From Chrysaora quinquecirrha (Eukaryota > Cnidaria > Scyphozoa > Semaeostomeae > Pelagiidae): a DNA stretch of 64,000 nt. Of the stretch, positions 50,797-62,047 are shown one piece after another (positions within the stretch are counted from its first letter, which is position 1; every line of letters begins with the position of its first letter). Location: positions 1 through 64,000 of the forward strand of contig JACTAT010000359.1 of assembly GCA_014526335.1 (NCBI GenBank), in the 5' to 3' direction. The notes beneath the pieces were generated by a model. That model did no database searches. It worked only from the letters and a program-made list of their open reading frames with translations, and had not been told where the DNA came from. The translations under genes and the position numbers were made by a program.

Positions 50797-51965
50797 ATTC
50801 AGTATGGGAGAAAATTTTAAAAAGTGAAAAATCTCTCCCAAAACATTAAAAACATCTAGAAGTCGATGAAAATAACCTATTTGTGAAGTTTGGTGAAGTT
50901 CAGAGGCGAACTCGATTTTTAATCGATTATCCGTCAAATTATTTTTCAAAATTATAAGGCTTCAGTACGGGAGGATTTCGAAAATCGTCTAAGACATTCG
51001 CGTTTGCACCCATAACAGCTTCTAATGCTTAAAAACACCTAGATTTTGATAGAATTCATCTGTCTAGAAGATTTGGAGAAGTTCTGACGGAAACTCGATT
51101 TTTAATCGATTATCCGTCGATTTTTTTCCAACTTATAAGGCTTCAGTATGGGAAAAAATTTTAAAAAGTGAAAAATCTCTCCCAAAACCTTAATAACATC
51201 TAGAACTCGATGAAAATAACCTATTTGTGAAGTTTGGTGACGTTCAGAGGCGAACTCGATTTTTAATCGATTATCCGTCGAATTATTTTTCAAAATTATA
51301 AGGCTTCAGTACGGGAGGATTTCGAAAATCGTCTAAGACATTCGCGTTTGCACCCATAACAGCTTCTAATGCTTAAAAACACCTAGATTTTGATAGAATT
51401 CATCTGTCTAGAAGATTTGGAGAAGTTCTGACGGAAACTCGATTTTTAATCGATTATCCGTCGATTTTTTTCCAACTTATAAGGCTTCAGTATGGGAAAA
51501 ACTTTTAAAAAGTGAAAAATCTCTCCCAAAACCTTAATAACATCTAGAACTCGATGAAAATAACCTATTTGTGAAGTTTGGTGAAGTTCAGAGGCGAACT
51601 CGATTTTTAATCGATTATCCGTCGAATTATTTTTCAAAATTATAGGCTTCAGTACGGGAGGATTTCGAAAATCGTCTTATACATTCGCGTTTGCACCCAT
51701 AACAGCTTCTAATGTTTAAAAACACCTAGATTTTGATAGAATTCATCTGTCTTGAAGATTTGGAGAAGTTCTGACGGAAACTCGATTTTTAATCGATTAT
51801 CCGTCGATTTTTTTCCAACTTATAAGGCTTCAGTATGGGAAAAAATTTTAAAAAGTGAAAAATCTCTCCCAAAACCTTAATAACATCTAGAGCTCGATGA
51901 AAATAACCTATTTGTGAAGTTTGGTGAAGTTCAGAGGCGAACTCGATTTTTAATCGATTATCCGT
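50797..51965 (-). repeat. 345-bp repeat array, right arm
   Basis: About 3.4 units inverse to the left arm. The outer three long sub-repeats are one variant (GTTATTAAGG), and the innermost is the GTTTTTAATG variant also found innermost on the left. The repeats give rise to near-identical 63-codon chance ORFs. Confidence 0.9.
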
Positions 51966-52224
51966 CGATCTTGCAATATTTTGAATGTCCTTGGGCCTAA
52001 ATTTGGACATTCGCAGTGCACATTCGGCATTCAAACGCTCAGATCTCTTCGCACACGGAATTACATAACCAGAGACTTCCAAGAGAGTTAAAACAACTTG
52101 TTTCTCAACGTTTTGAGGTATTATTTCCTATATATCTGTTTTACAGTTCTTATATGAGACCTAGGTTTGTCGAATGTCTAGTCGAATGTCCCTTTTGAAC
52201 GTTCGCGGAATATTCACTTGCAGA

Positions 52225-52485
52225 TAACTTGCCCTATTTATTTTGATGTTGGATTCCAAGATCATGACAATGTCCAAAGGTGAAAACAAGTAGATACCTA
52301 AGTGTCATGGACATTCTCTACAAAACAAATAACCCGCCCTTTCATCCTTTCTATTTCTTACCAGTGACTAACCGATTTACTGAAAACGAAATGTAAATTC
52401 TGCCAACAGACACCTTCCAACTCAATGTAAAACACAACAATTTTTTGCACTCGTTTTTCGACATTCAACTGAAGGCTGAAGGCAA
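52225..52485. repeat. duplicated segment A1 (copy of 60207-60448)
   Basis: Long blocks such as 'gacattctctacaaaacaa' and 'aacccgccctttcatcc' are shared with 60207-60448. The reading frame open in that copy is broken here. Continues at 53677 after an insertion. Confidence 0.8.
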
Positions 52486-53676
52486 CTGTTCATTCCCTAT
52501 CTTTAAGACATCAGTACCTAACGGAAAATGACTGGCATGCGATCTCATGGGATTTGAAATGTGCACATGTGGAGACATAGCCAAAAAATGTTGTAAAGCA
52601 TGATTGATATTGGTTGAAACATTTTTGTTTAAAGCATTTTGAGCCAATAAAGGACTTGGCCACAAAAAAGTCCCAGGAGGGGAGCTTTGCCAAACCCAAA
52701 CCCCCCAATTCTTTTTCTCAATTTCCGGACCATGGGGTTTGGTCAGGGGTTAGTCATGATAACATGAGACAAGCCAGCTTAATCAGCTGGATAATGTGTA
52801 TCAAAGCTGTTTACTGACTCGAGAAATTCATAAAACCAAAAAATGCTATGTAGTTACTTTCAAGTCTGTTGTGGAGGAAGGAATCCTTAGGTCAGCATCA
52901 TTAATATTTCAGAGCGTTTTAAGGAATCCCAGCTGATAGGGAATAATTCCAAGGAGCCTAATCCCATGAATATGTGGCTGTAGCTTTTAAAACGTGCTAT
53001 GAATGTGTGGCTGTAGCTTTTAATTCCCAAACCACCTATAGAGACATCCTTCACTGACAGCATCTTCAGGGTGGTGCATTTTGTGTACACGCAAGGAATA
53101 CCTGTATTCTTGTATTTAGTAACCAATGGTACAATTGTGTACCTAATTGCTCAACAGTGAATCAGTTCAAAATAACATATGACAAATATGAAAGAGTAAA
53201 TGGATTCTTATTCAAGTAAGCTTAAATTTGTAGTTATTAGAAAAACAGTAACGTTAAGTTAACATCAGGGTTTAGGCCTCAGGTCTCTCCGTCCCTAATC
53301 TTTATTATTTTATTGTATTGTATTTTATTGCATGAAATACCTGGCAGGAATCATTCTAGGGTTGTCTTGAGCATGCTGCGCTGGAAAATTTTTTGAAATC
53401 CTTGCCTCCACATTAGCTTAAAGTGGTTGTATGCAAACAACCTAAATATTGTATCTTGTAGCTGACTCACCCACGTCCCTGAAATTGTGATGATGAGACA
53501 TCCTGCAAATCACCTAGCAAGGAGCAATTATTCTAGGAGGGTCAGGAGGATGCTCCTCAGGAAAATTTTTTAAAATTCAAGCTTCTAGATTGGGTTTGAC
53601 CATTTTCAAATAAATCATCCATCAAAAGGAATATGCGATATAGGGCCAGGGGGGGTCACCTGTCTTAGTTCGGATA
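52486..53676. mobile_element. insertion related to the hAT-like element at 48837-50448
   Basis: Compared with 60449-60473, about 1.2 kb of extra sequence lies here. Within it, 52910-53640 aligns loosely with 49260-49810 ('aataattccaagg', 'atgaatatgtggctg', 'aaggaatacctgt', 'gagcaattattctag'). Terminal repeats are not clear, so the exact ends are inferred from the other segment copy. Confidence 0.6.
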
Positions 53677-53985
53677 GGTATGTGCCGTCCAAGAATCAAA
53701 ATGCCTACCCATATTTATACCAAATTCCTGAAAATGTGTACCCAAAATGATGCCAAAATACTAACTTGTACACTGCCATATATGCTTAAATGTACTATAA
53801 TATGTCATTTCTAATCAAACTTCACCAAGAAAAGTGAAAACAAACGAAAATAAGACCGTTTTTGATAAAGTTTGTACTGATTATGGAGAAATCAATACCC
53901 ATATTATACACCAATTTTCAGAAAATTAAGACCCATATTTATACTAAAATCATGAAAAATGATACTCTTTCGGGCTGCAATTGAC
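53665..53985. mobile_element. MITE (GGGACGTGCTGCCC family), diverged copy
   Basis: Shares 'caaaatgcctacccatattt', 'gaaaataagaccgtttttga' and 'ttttcagaaaattaagaccc' with 60484-60830. The ends are degraded. Confidence 0.7.
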
Positions 53986-55038
53986 ACATCACAAAAGAGA
54001 TGTATGAATTGCAAAATTTATTTGAACTTATGAGGCTAAAACTTCTAGTTAGTCACTTATGGATATAAGAAATAGAGGGCAACCTTAAATTGACCCTTGT
54101 AGCACACACCCGGTGACATGTTTCCCGTCTACAATATTTACCATAAGAAACTATTTTTCATTGCCAATCGCATAGAAAGCCAACAAACAATCAGTTGAAA
54201 AAGATTGCCATGGATGCAATTCCTTCAAAGTTTAAAAGTGAGACCACCATGCCAAACCCCGTCAACGCCTTGGAAATATCAAGATAAACAGATCTTATTC
54301 TAACAAGGGATTAAAATCAAACGCTTTGAATAATTTCGTGAGCCACAGGAATCAATTGATTTACTGATGAGTCACCTGTTCTAAAACTACAATCCCAGAC
54401 AGAACTCATGAGACTGACAGGAAAAATGCTCTTCTTACCAAACATATTGTCCCCCTTCCCCCGAATCAATGTTGTTATTGCGAAAAATAAAACAGATGAA
54501 AGTGAAAGACAATCTGTAAACATCAAAGAAACCCAACATTGGATTGGGGGAGGGGGGGAATTCATTTTCTTCCTATTTTGTACAAAGTATTTCTAAATTG
54601 ATGAAACTTTATGGAAGTCTCATTGATTTTTGTCCGGGAATGTCTTTTGACCTTAGATTAGGGCAGATCACTTAGTGTATTAGATAAGGTTGAAACAACC
54701 TTTTTTTACTAAGCATCATAACAAATTTAGATACACTGACTGTATTTTTTTCCAGTAATTGGTTTTACGTCGCAGCTGCACTTGCTCGCAGCGTTGAATT
54801 ACTGTTACTTCACAAGGTTACTTGCCTTGGCCTTTCTTTATCAATTTTCGTCAAATCACGTCACATCCATGTATGAGATGTTAAGTCAGTTTGATTATTC
54901 CCGCAAATGTATAAGCCTGATCTAAGTTATTGATTATAGCAATATTTAAATTATGACCTGAAACTACAAGAACAGATAAAAACTGAACAGATAGAAAATT
55001 TCTAGGTCTCTTTTTGACAAATAAATATGAAAATGTCA
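53986..55038. other. intergenic, no recognised feature
   Basis: AT-rich, with a short poly-G tract near 54546-54558. No exon or element ends recognised. Confidence 0.5.
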
Positions 55039-55312
55039 GGGGTTAATCGCCACAGTTAACCATACTGTTAACCCCGTGGTTAACCCTACGGTTAACCTCT
55101 CTTAAATATGTAATTTCATACTGAACCATGCATGCAGAAGCATTTCAACTGTTAACCCATCTTTTTCAAGAATAAAGGTAATATAGCTTTTTTTTATATA
55201 ATTTTGGGGGTTAACCGTGGTTAACCATTGATTCTCTTTGAATTTCATATGAAATTGGCCTATAACAAGGGTTAATCGTGGGGTTAACCGTACAGTTAAC
55301 CGTAGAGGAACA
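55039..55312. repeat. cluster of GGTTAACC palindromes
   Basis: About nine GTTAAC hexamers, most as GGTTAACC or GGGTTAACC, occur in two groups (55039-55098 and 55205-55312, with one near 55150). The two groups also mirror each other ('ggggttaatcg', 'gttaacccta' and 'gttaaccgta'), so they may be the arms of a decayed inverted-repeat element. Confidence 0.6.
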
Positions 55313-56013
55313 ATGTCGTTGTAAATTTGGTAGACAAACTATATTATTACACCTACAATGTATATATGTTTTATGAATGTCAGTGTGTAGACCCCAATCT
55401 TCAGCTGCAAAGAGATATGAGCAGAAATAATACATGGCATGTGTGACATGAAATGTGTTTTTATTTTGGCAAGCATTGCAACTTATTGTTAAATGTTAAA
55501 TAAAATGTATAGGCATGTGGGCTTGCTCAGATACTGTGTCGCACATAACTGCAAAGTTTTACGGTTTGTCTTATATTTATTTGCTATGGGGCATGAGATC
55601 AGATTTTGAAATTTCATATAAGTCTGTGTGTCTGATTTATTTCATTTAAACATAAAGTGTTTCCAAGTCGTTGTCTCTGATTCAATAGCCTTTCCTCCAG
55701 CCATCCTCTCCGAAATGAACTTTGTTTGAAGACAACACGTAATAATTGTTAAGTAATGTTACTTTTGATCATGAAACGATTCTGACCACGTGATAACATG
55801 TTTATATTACACTTAAGTTACAGTTCTGCAATATTATATCATACTTTTATCAGATGACAAATGTCTTTTGCATTTTATCGTGTAAACTGTTGCAGCAGCA
55901 AGAACGTTTTGTAGAAGAACTGTCCGGAAGACACTCCTATTATTCATTGTTAAGTGAGGAAGGTTTTCAGCTAGTCTGAAGGAAGGTTGAACAGTTTTCT
56001 GGACTCTGCTCGC
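55313..56013. other. intergenic, no recognised feature
   Basis: AT-rich spacer with no recognisable exon or repeat. Confidence 0.5.
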
Positions 56014-57002
56014 ATTCCTATATTCCCAATTTATTAACAGAATAACGCCTTTCAGTTTTCGGTCTGCGACAAGTTTGATCGCATTGTCCTCAGTCTTTGT
56101 TTCGACACATGTACACATTGTCTTTTGTTTAGTTGCACAGAAACACCCAAACCATAATTAACTCTAGTTTTTGGCTTGGTCTTCCTTTCTGTATTCCGTT
56201 TGTTCTGCGAATGGCGAATCGCCGAGTGACTTTGACTACTCGGAGGATTTAGGCGGACGCGTTTTCCCGAAGCATTAACTCCTTGAGAATCTCGTACACC
56301 ATTGACATGGATTCTATCGATCACACAGAAATCCCTTAAACCCTTTTGTTTCAACAGCAATCTCGTAGCTACGTCTTTTTGAAGAGTGAAAAAGCCCGAG
56401 GGACAGTTCACTTCTTGGAAGGGCGTACGAGATTCACCTTCATTTAGGATTTCAAAGAGATTTCTACGAAAACAATAGAAATCCCAGCAACAAGTGTGTC
56501 GACCATACTGCCCGGTGTACAAGATTCCAAGATTCCAAGGAGTGAATTTCCCTCGAATTTCCCTTCAGAAAGGAAGAAAAAACCCTAGTTTTTAATGAGA
56601 GATTTCTCCCTCGTCTCGATTCTTAAAAACTCGCTTAAGTCAGTAATCAGCTTTTATTTAACTAGTTTGTACCAAGGGCCGATTCACTCCTTGTATTATC
56701 GTACACCCCTAGGTAACTTGAAGAAAATCTCTTAAAAATCCTTCTGTTTCAACGGGAATCTCGTATGCCTTTTCGAAGCGTGAAATGCTCCTCTTATTGT
56801 CATTGTCTTATTTTCTTTACGAGAGCCTTTATAGCCATATTTTCCGTTTTAAAATGAAAATAGTGATAAAATTTTTCGATGATAAACCTTTCGAGACGGT
56901 CCCCCACACTGAAGAATCTATTTTCCTATCCTCTACAAATACAAAACAATGCAACTGAAGCAAAAAGGCGTTATTCTGTTAATTAATTGGGAATTTAGGA
57001 AT
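56014..57002. mobile_element. non-autonomous DNA transposon with ~38-bp inverted ends
   Basis: ATTCCTATATTCCC, 'attaacagaataacgcc' at 56014-56052 is matched inversely at 56964-57002. 989 bp. The inside has two diverged copies of a block of about 100 bp ('tttgtttcaacagcaatctc' near 56345 and a relative near 56745). The minus-strand ORF across it has no recognisable similarity. Confidence 0.7.
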
Positions 57003-57039
57003 TCAAGAACTCCCAGGGGACCTATCGGCTGATTTCAGG

Positions 57040-57150
57040 TGATTTTAGGTGATTTACAGGTAATTTCAGGTGATTTCAGGTGGTTTCAGGTGATTTCAGG
57101 TGGTTTCAGGTGATTTCAGGTGGTTTCAGGTGATTTCAGGTGATTTTAAC
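57040..57150. repeat. 10-bp minisatellite (TTTCAGGTGA)
   Basis: About eleven units of TTTCAGGTG(A/G), with A and G alternating in the middle so that the period is partly 20 bp. Confidence 0.9.
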
Positions 57151-57179
57151 TTTTATAACATACGGAGAAAACCCAGGGA

Positions 57180-57445
57180 TGATCAAGGAAACCCTAGGAT
57201 CCTTGAGCAGTATTTCTTGTTGCGAAAAAAACTTTGATTTCAGTACCTCAAGGATCTTGAGAAAACCTTGAACACTATTAATAAACGTCTGTTGTTTCAA
57301 GGATTTAGATCCAACCTTGAACCATATTTAAACTATAGGACCTTGACAAATCCTTGAACTGCCAACGAACTCCTTTTAGTTCAAGGTATGTCATGAAACC
57401 TTGAGAAAATCAAACACACGATACCTTGAGAAAACCTTACGCCAG
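57180..57445. repeat. diverged 'accttgag' repeats
   Basis: Irregularly spaced 'ccttgagaaaacctt' and 'ccttgaac' motifs, six or more over 260 bp, directly 5' of the LINE fragment. Confidence 0.55.
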
Positions 57446-57489
57446 TAATTTCATAAACCAAACAATAACGCTGATAAACTGTCGATGAC

Positions 57490-58376
57490 TATATATACTT
57501 CTCAACGATTTTATCTACATCGTCGAACATTCGGAGATGTGCAACTTTGCTGATGATAATACCATTTTTTCTTGTGAAGACACTTTTGAAAATGTGGCTT
57601 CAAACCTTGAACAAGATATGTCTCAAGCAATTTCTTGGTTCAAAACAAATCAAATGGTTGCAAATCCATCAAAATTTCAGGTTATGCTACTCGGTTTGAA
57701 GACAAATGATAGTATAGTCCTTGATATTGGGAATGTATCCATTGATGTTGTCAATAGTGTAAAGTTATTGGGGATTACCATAGACTCGAGACTGAAATTC
57801 GACCAGCATGTGGCAAAATTATGTCAAAAAGCAAATAACAAGATCAGTGCTTTCTCTAGAGTATCAAATTATTTGGATAAGAAACAATCTCTTTTACTTT
57901 ACAACTCATTCATAATCTCTCAGTTTAATTACTGTCCATTGATATGGATGTTTTGTGGAAAAGTTGCCAATAACGATTTAAATCGTACTCATAAGAGAGC
58001 ACTTCGAATTCTTTTCAACGATTTTACATCCTCGTTTGATGAGTTGTTACAAAAAAGAAAGGAGTGCACTATTCATCAAAAAAACCTGCAAAAGTTAATG
58101 CTCGAGGTTTATAGCAGCTTAACAAAACAAAATCCTTCATTTTTGTGGGATATGTTCCACAAAAAGGACATTAATTATAATTTAAGATCTAAGAATCTGT
58201 TGATGTTGCCTCAAACGAAAACAACTGCATATGGCAACGATAGTATATCCTTTCGTGGCAGCATCTTATGGAATTCCCTACCAAATGATACCAAAATTGC
58301 CACCTCCGTCTGTTCCTTCAAAACAAGCATAAAAAAATGGAATGGAGAGAGCTGCCGTTGCAAAATTTGTAAATAG
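57490..58376 (+). mobile_element. 5'-truncated LINE, RT C-terminal half
   Basis: A continuous frame (at least 279 codons from 57537, open from about 57495) covers NDFIYIVEHSE, the RT catalytic block CNFADDNTIFS, the KLLGITID thumb region, FNYCPLIWMFCG, RALRILFNDF and the terminal SFRGSILWNSLP, ending CRCKICK then TAG. These are the order and wording of CR1/L2/jockey-like LINE ORF2 ends. The upstream RT motifs and endonuclease are missing, so it is 5'-truncated, as is usual for LINEs. The frame has no stops, so it is younger than the relic in the TIMP introns. Confidence 0.9.
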
Positions 58377-58531
58377 GTGTTGAAATAGGGTATCTTTTAG
58401 CTTAGTATTTATGAAATGTAATTTAGTTTTTCTTTTTTTTGTTAAATAGTTGGTCTTCATTAGCTTCTTAAACCAGAGCTATTTTTAAAACCAACTTTAA
58501 AGAATTTAATAATAATAATAATAATAATAAT
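58377..58531 (+). mobile_element. LINE 3' tail with (AAT)n
   Basis: A 130-nt 3' region after the stop, ending in (AAT)8 at about 58507-58531. Microsatellite-like 3' ends are usual in CR1/L2-type LINEs. The tail sets the right boundary of this insertion. Confidence 0.75.
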
Positions 58532-58689
58532 ATAAGGACCTATTGTTACTATGAAGGACTGATAATGCAGAAATTTCGCAAAATTTGTAGAACAAACTTG
58601 AAGGTAAAGAGCTATAAATTTGTTGCATTTTCCGAGTATGGTTTACAATTCATGTTGTTTTTGTTGTTTAGATAATGCCTATTATTCAG

Positions 58690-58915
58690 CAGTGGCGGAA
58701 ATTCAGGTTTTTGAGTGGGGGGGCCCTGTTTTGGATTTTTCCGACAAAAAATGAGAAACATAAGTTGCGTGCCGTAGGCACGCTCGCAATGACCGCAGGT
58801 CATTGCCCACAACAGCTGGGGGTCTGGGGGGTGCTGTAAGCCCCACAGCGGATCCAGGGCAGAGCCCTGGCAGGGGTACAGGGGGTGGAGCCCCCGGAAG
58901 CTCATGAGATTTTGC
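58690..58915. mobile_element. hairpin-rich hAT-like terminal fragment
   Basis: It starts CAGTGGCGGA (hAT-type terminus), then a G-run, then consecutive stem-loops: GCGTGCC-gta-GGCACGC (58767-58783), GCAATGACC-gca-GGTCATTGC (58786-58806), GCTGT-(7)-ACAGC (58833-58849), CCAGGGC-aga-GCCCTGG (58854-58870) and GGGGG-tggag-CCCCC (58881-58895). Unusually GC-rich for the window; the opposing Pro-rich ORFs are artefacts. Confidence 0.65.
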
Positions 58916-60059
58916 CATCTAGGAGATCTTAAAATGGCTTAGGATTCTGCCAATTCTCATTGCATTTTACATTTTGTATCTTTTTTTATTAGCTTTTTGA
59001 CCATGTATCTAAGAGGCTACTCGTCAATTTGCTACTAAAGGCATTAAGCGTTTTAACATATGACTTATTAAAAAAGATTAGCGCTCAACTCTTTGAGCTT
59101 ATTAACTTCAGAACTCAAAGCTACCACAAATTTTTACCATTAAATGCTACAAATGGAAAAAGTACCAAAGACAAATTAGTTTATTTCTAGTAGCTATAAG
59201 CCTTTTCATTCGGTCTCAGTTTTGATCTACTAAGAGTAGTTGAAGACGGGTTAAAATTTGTTTGCTTCATGTTTTCACATTGTGCATTCTTCTAATTCAA
59301 ACATATCAGAAGTTCTCCCTGACTAAGTATTCAGAATTTATCGATTCATATTAGGAATGTATGAAGAATCACATGTTGATGGGGTTGAAGTTTATTATAG
59401 AGGTGTTTCATGAAACAATGCAGAATGAAAAATGAATAACATCGGACCTTACAATCATAAATTTCTACTTTTATTTATCTTGAATGAAAATAGAGTGTGT
59501 CATCTTCTCAAGGTAATCTAGGAAAAACCAAGGTTATCCTTTAGTTAATTTTGCCTGCATTTCCAAATCATCTTAGCTATATGTTAGAAAATATGAGCTA
59601 CAGGAACCAAAAGTTTAACATGGGGCAAACATGGGGCATTGGGCATGGGACAGCAAACATTCATAATAGCTTAAAAGAGAGTAGTCAGTTTGGAAAGAAT
59701 TCATTTATCGTTCATACATTTTACAGAAATTCCTTAATAATGGAAGGAAAGATGGAAATAATGGAAACATTCTGAATATTCAGAAGAGAGAATGATTTTG
59801 TCAATCAAATTATTCTGCTCTTATAGAAGGACACTTTTTTGACAAAATAAGATCGCAGTTTTGCCGAATTTGAACATGTATCGATATGAAACTTCTGTGT
59901 TTATGTTTTAGTCTTGCACTTCAATAGTTTTAGCTTCCTTGTTCTTAAGATTCCTTCATTCTTCATTCCTTGGTTCCTTTCCCGATTCCTCGTTCCTTGT
60001 TTTTAAGACAGCCAGCCCTACCTAGTCTAGTTGTCCTTTCTCTTTCGACTTGACAATGG
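58916..60059. other. intergenic, no recognised gene
   Basis: AT-rich; a minisatellite-like 'attccttgttcc' tract lies at about 59935-60002. No exon recognised. Confidence 0.5.
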
Positions 60060-60448
60060 GTGTTGGTGTTGGATTCGATGAGAAGCATTTTATTTCTCAT
60101 CTGCTCATTTAATGCGGGTGTATTTCTACAAGGAAAGGTGAGATTTGTTTCTTATTTTTTCCCTGTATTTTTGTGTAAAATGCATTGTCTGAACCAGTTG
60201 ATAACTAGTCTATTTATTTTGACGTTTGATGAAGATGGATTCCAAGATCAGGTCAAAACAAGTGTCCTCGACATTCTCTACAAAACAAATAACCCGCCCT
60301 TTCATCCTTTCAAGTTCTTACCAGTGACTTATCGATTTACTGAAAACGAAACGTAAATTCTGCCAACAGACACCCAACTCAATGTAAAACACAACAATTT
60401 GTTGCACTCTCTTCGACACCCAGAAATTCAACTGAAGGCTGAAGGCAA
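60060..60448 (+). other. duplicated segment A2 with a 98-codon ORF
   Basis: 60207-60448 is the second copy of 52225-52485. The frame from 60060 (ending PVTYRFTENET, stop at 60354-60356) is open here but broken in the other copy, and I do not recognise it. It could be a terminal exon, an element remnant or chance. Confidence 0.35.
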
Positions 60449-60483
60449 CATACTGTATGTTGGAACTAACTTGACTTAGTTTC

Positions 60484-60830
60484 AGATAGGGAGGGTGGTG
60501 CTGCCCAAGAATCAAAATGCCTACCCATATTTATACCAAAATCCTGAAAATATATACCCAAAATTATACCAAAATATTAACTAATACACTGCTTTATATG
60601 CTTAAATGTGCTATAATATGTCAGTTGAAACCAAACTTGACCAAGAAAAGTGAAAGCAAACGAAAATAAGACCGTTTTTCATAAAGTTTGAACTGATTAT
60701 CGAGAAATCAATACCCTTATTTATACCAATTTTCAGAAAATTAAGACCCATGTTTATACCAAAATCATGAAAACGATACCATTTTGGGCAGCACGTCCCC
60801 AGTACCCAAAATATATTAAGTACCCCTAAT
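60484..60830. mobile_element. MITE (GGGACGTGCTGCCC family), copy 3
   Basis: Left end GGTGGTGCTGCCC; right end GGGCAGCACGTCCCC followed by 'agtacccaaaatat', which shows the full terminus. Inverse in orientation to 37250-37976. Confidence 0.75.
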
Positions 60831-61619
60831 ACTGTAGAAAACTTTCAGCAATGTCTCACAAAGAATTACAGAGAGACCAATTTTGTGCAGCTGCAAGCTT
60901 GCACAGATTTCATGCCCAACATTGGTTATGTATTGTTTTAACTGGACCAGCCCGTTGACTTACTGAAAACGAAATGTAAAATGTAAACATTAAATTACAT
61001 ATAATAATTACAGAAACCTGCAAAAGCCCATCCTAAGTTGGCAATTGTCATTTCTCAGCGCAGGAAGATTATCCTAACTTTCAGCCTAGCTGTGAGGGAG
61101 ATGCTTATAAAATTTCTCTACAATCGGCGGTTTGTCAGTAAAAAAGTACAGATTTTGCCTGCATTGTAGAGAAGAACATCACTGGAGAAAACAAACCACA
61201 AAAAATACCCCCCCCCCACATTCTTATCAAAAAATTTACCTAAAACCTTGTTTGAATATGTATCTTTTTATTACGAAGCTGTCCTTGGTTTGGCCAATAG
61301 TGAAAGTGCGGAGATAGAAGGAGAAAGATTTTCTCTGATCTGCTCGTGCTTTTTGTGCCTGTTCTTGCACTTCAAAGTTTGAAGGTCCAAATGCTCTATC
61401 AAACTTGTGGATTTCAAATCAAAAACAGTCCCTAATTCTGAAAATTTATGAAATTTTGACTGACATCTTAATAAAATAAGGGGCTCCAGTATCCTCTTTA
61501 CAGTATACTCTTTTGTTCTGTGTTAACCCTTATGGTGACCTGCCACGGCTGACCTGCATTTTACACTAGCCGTTGTGATGGTGGTCATGGTCGTCGCAAC
61601 ACCTTCGTTGATGTAAATA
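60831..61619. other. intergenic, no recognised feature
   Basis: AT-rich, with a C-run at about 61209-61218. Nothing coding recognised. Confidence 0.5.
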
Positions 61620-61735
61620 ATGACAACAACGACAAAGATCATGATTGCAGTATGATGATGATATGATGACGATGACGACGATGACTATGATGATGATGAC
61701 TGTAATGATCATGATAATGAAAATGATGACGATTT
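61620..61735. repeat. GAT/GAC microsatellite
   Basis: Imperfect (GAT)n with GAC interruptions. Confidence 0.85.
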
Positions 61736-62047
61736 GCTTGGAAAACTGTTTTGAAATTTCCGCTCTTGGACTTTATGATCGACGATGAGAATGTTTAAAA
61801 GGTCATTAACTGAACCAATGTGGCATTCTGCCATTGTTTAAAACGTAAATAACGAGTAGTCATCCAAGCAAGCTGTTATGATTCAGAAGAACAATTGTCA
61901 CATGACCTCAGATTGACAAAGGAGAATACAGGCCGCCATTGTGAAAAGCCAACCTCTAATCGAGCATCAATAGCCAAGACAATGGCTCTAATGGCATTCT
62001 TGAAATGCTTAGTATTGTTACACTTTTCCAATTGTTCAAGTGTTGTT

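Larger units (their letters stand above)
47383..51965. mobile_element. foldback-like palindrome: inverted arrays of a 345-bp repeat around a 2.8-kb loop
   Basis: The left arm (47383-48005) and right arm (50797-51965) carry the same dimeric repeat in opposite orientation. Both outer ends start at the same base of the repeat (ACGGATAATCGATT), and both innermost units share one sequence variant. This is the architecture of foldback transposons, whose terminal inverted repeats are themselves tandem arrays. The loop holds a hAT-like element, a GAT microsatellite and a half MITE. No target duplication is evident. Confidence 0.65.

Noticed and set aside
47383..51965. Possible CRISPR array or a family of 63-codon genes
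   Set aside because: The repeats are 345 bp, contiguous, without unique spacers and in eukaryotic DNA. The near-identical ORFs arise from the repeat itself and hold no recognisable domain.
56052..56522. 156-codon minus-strand ORF
   Set aside because: It lies within an inverted-repeat element, has no recognisable domain and is not supported by its diverged internal copy.
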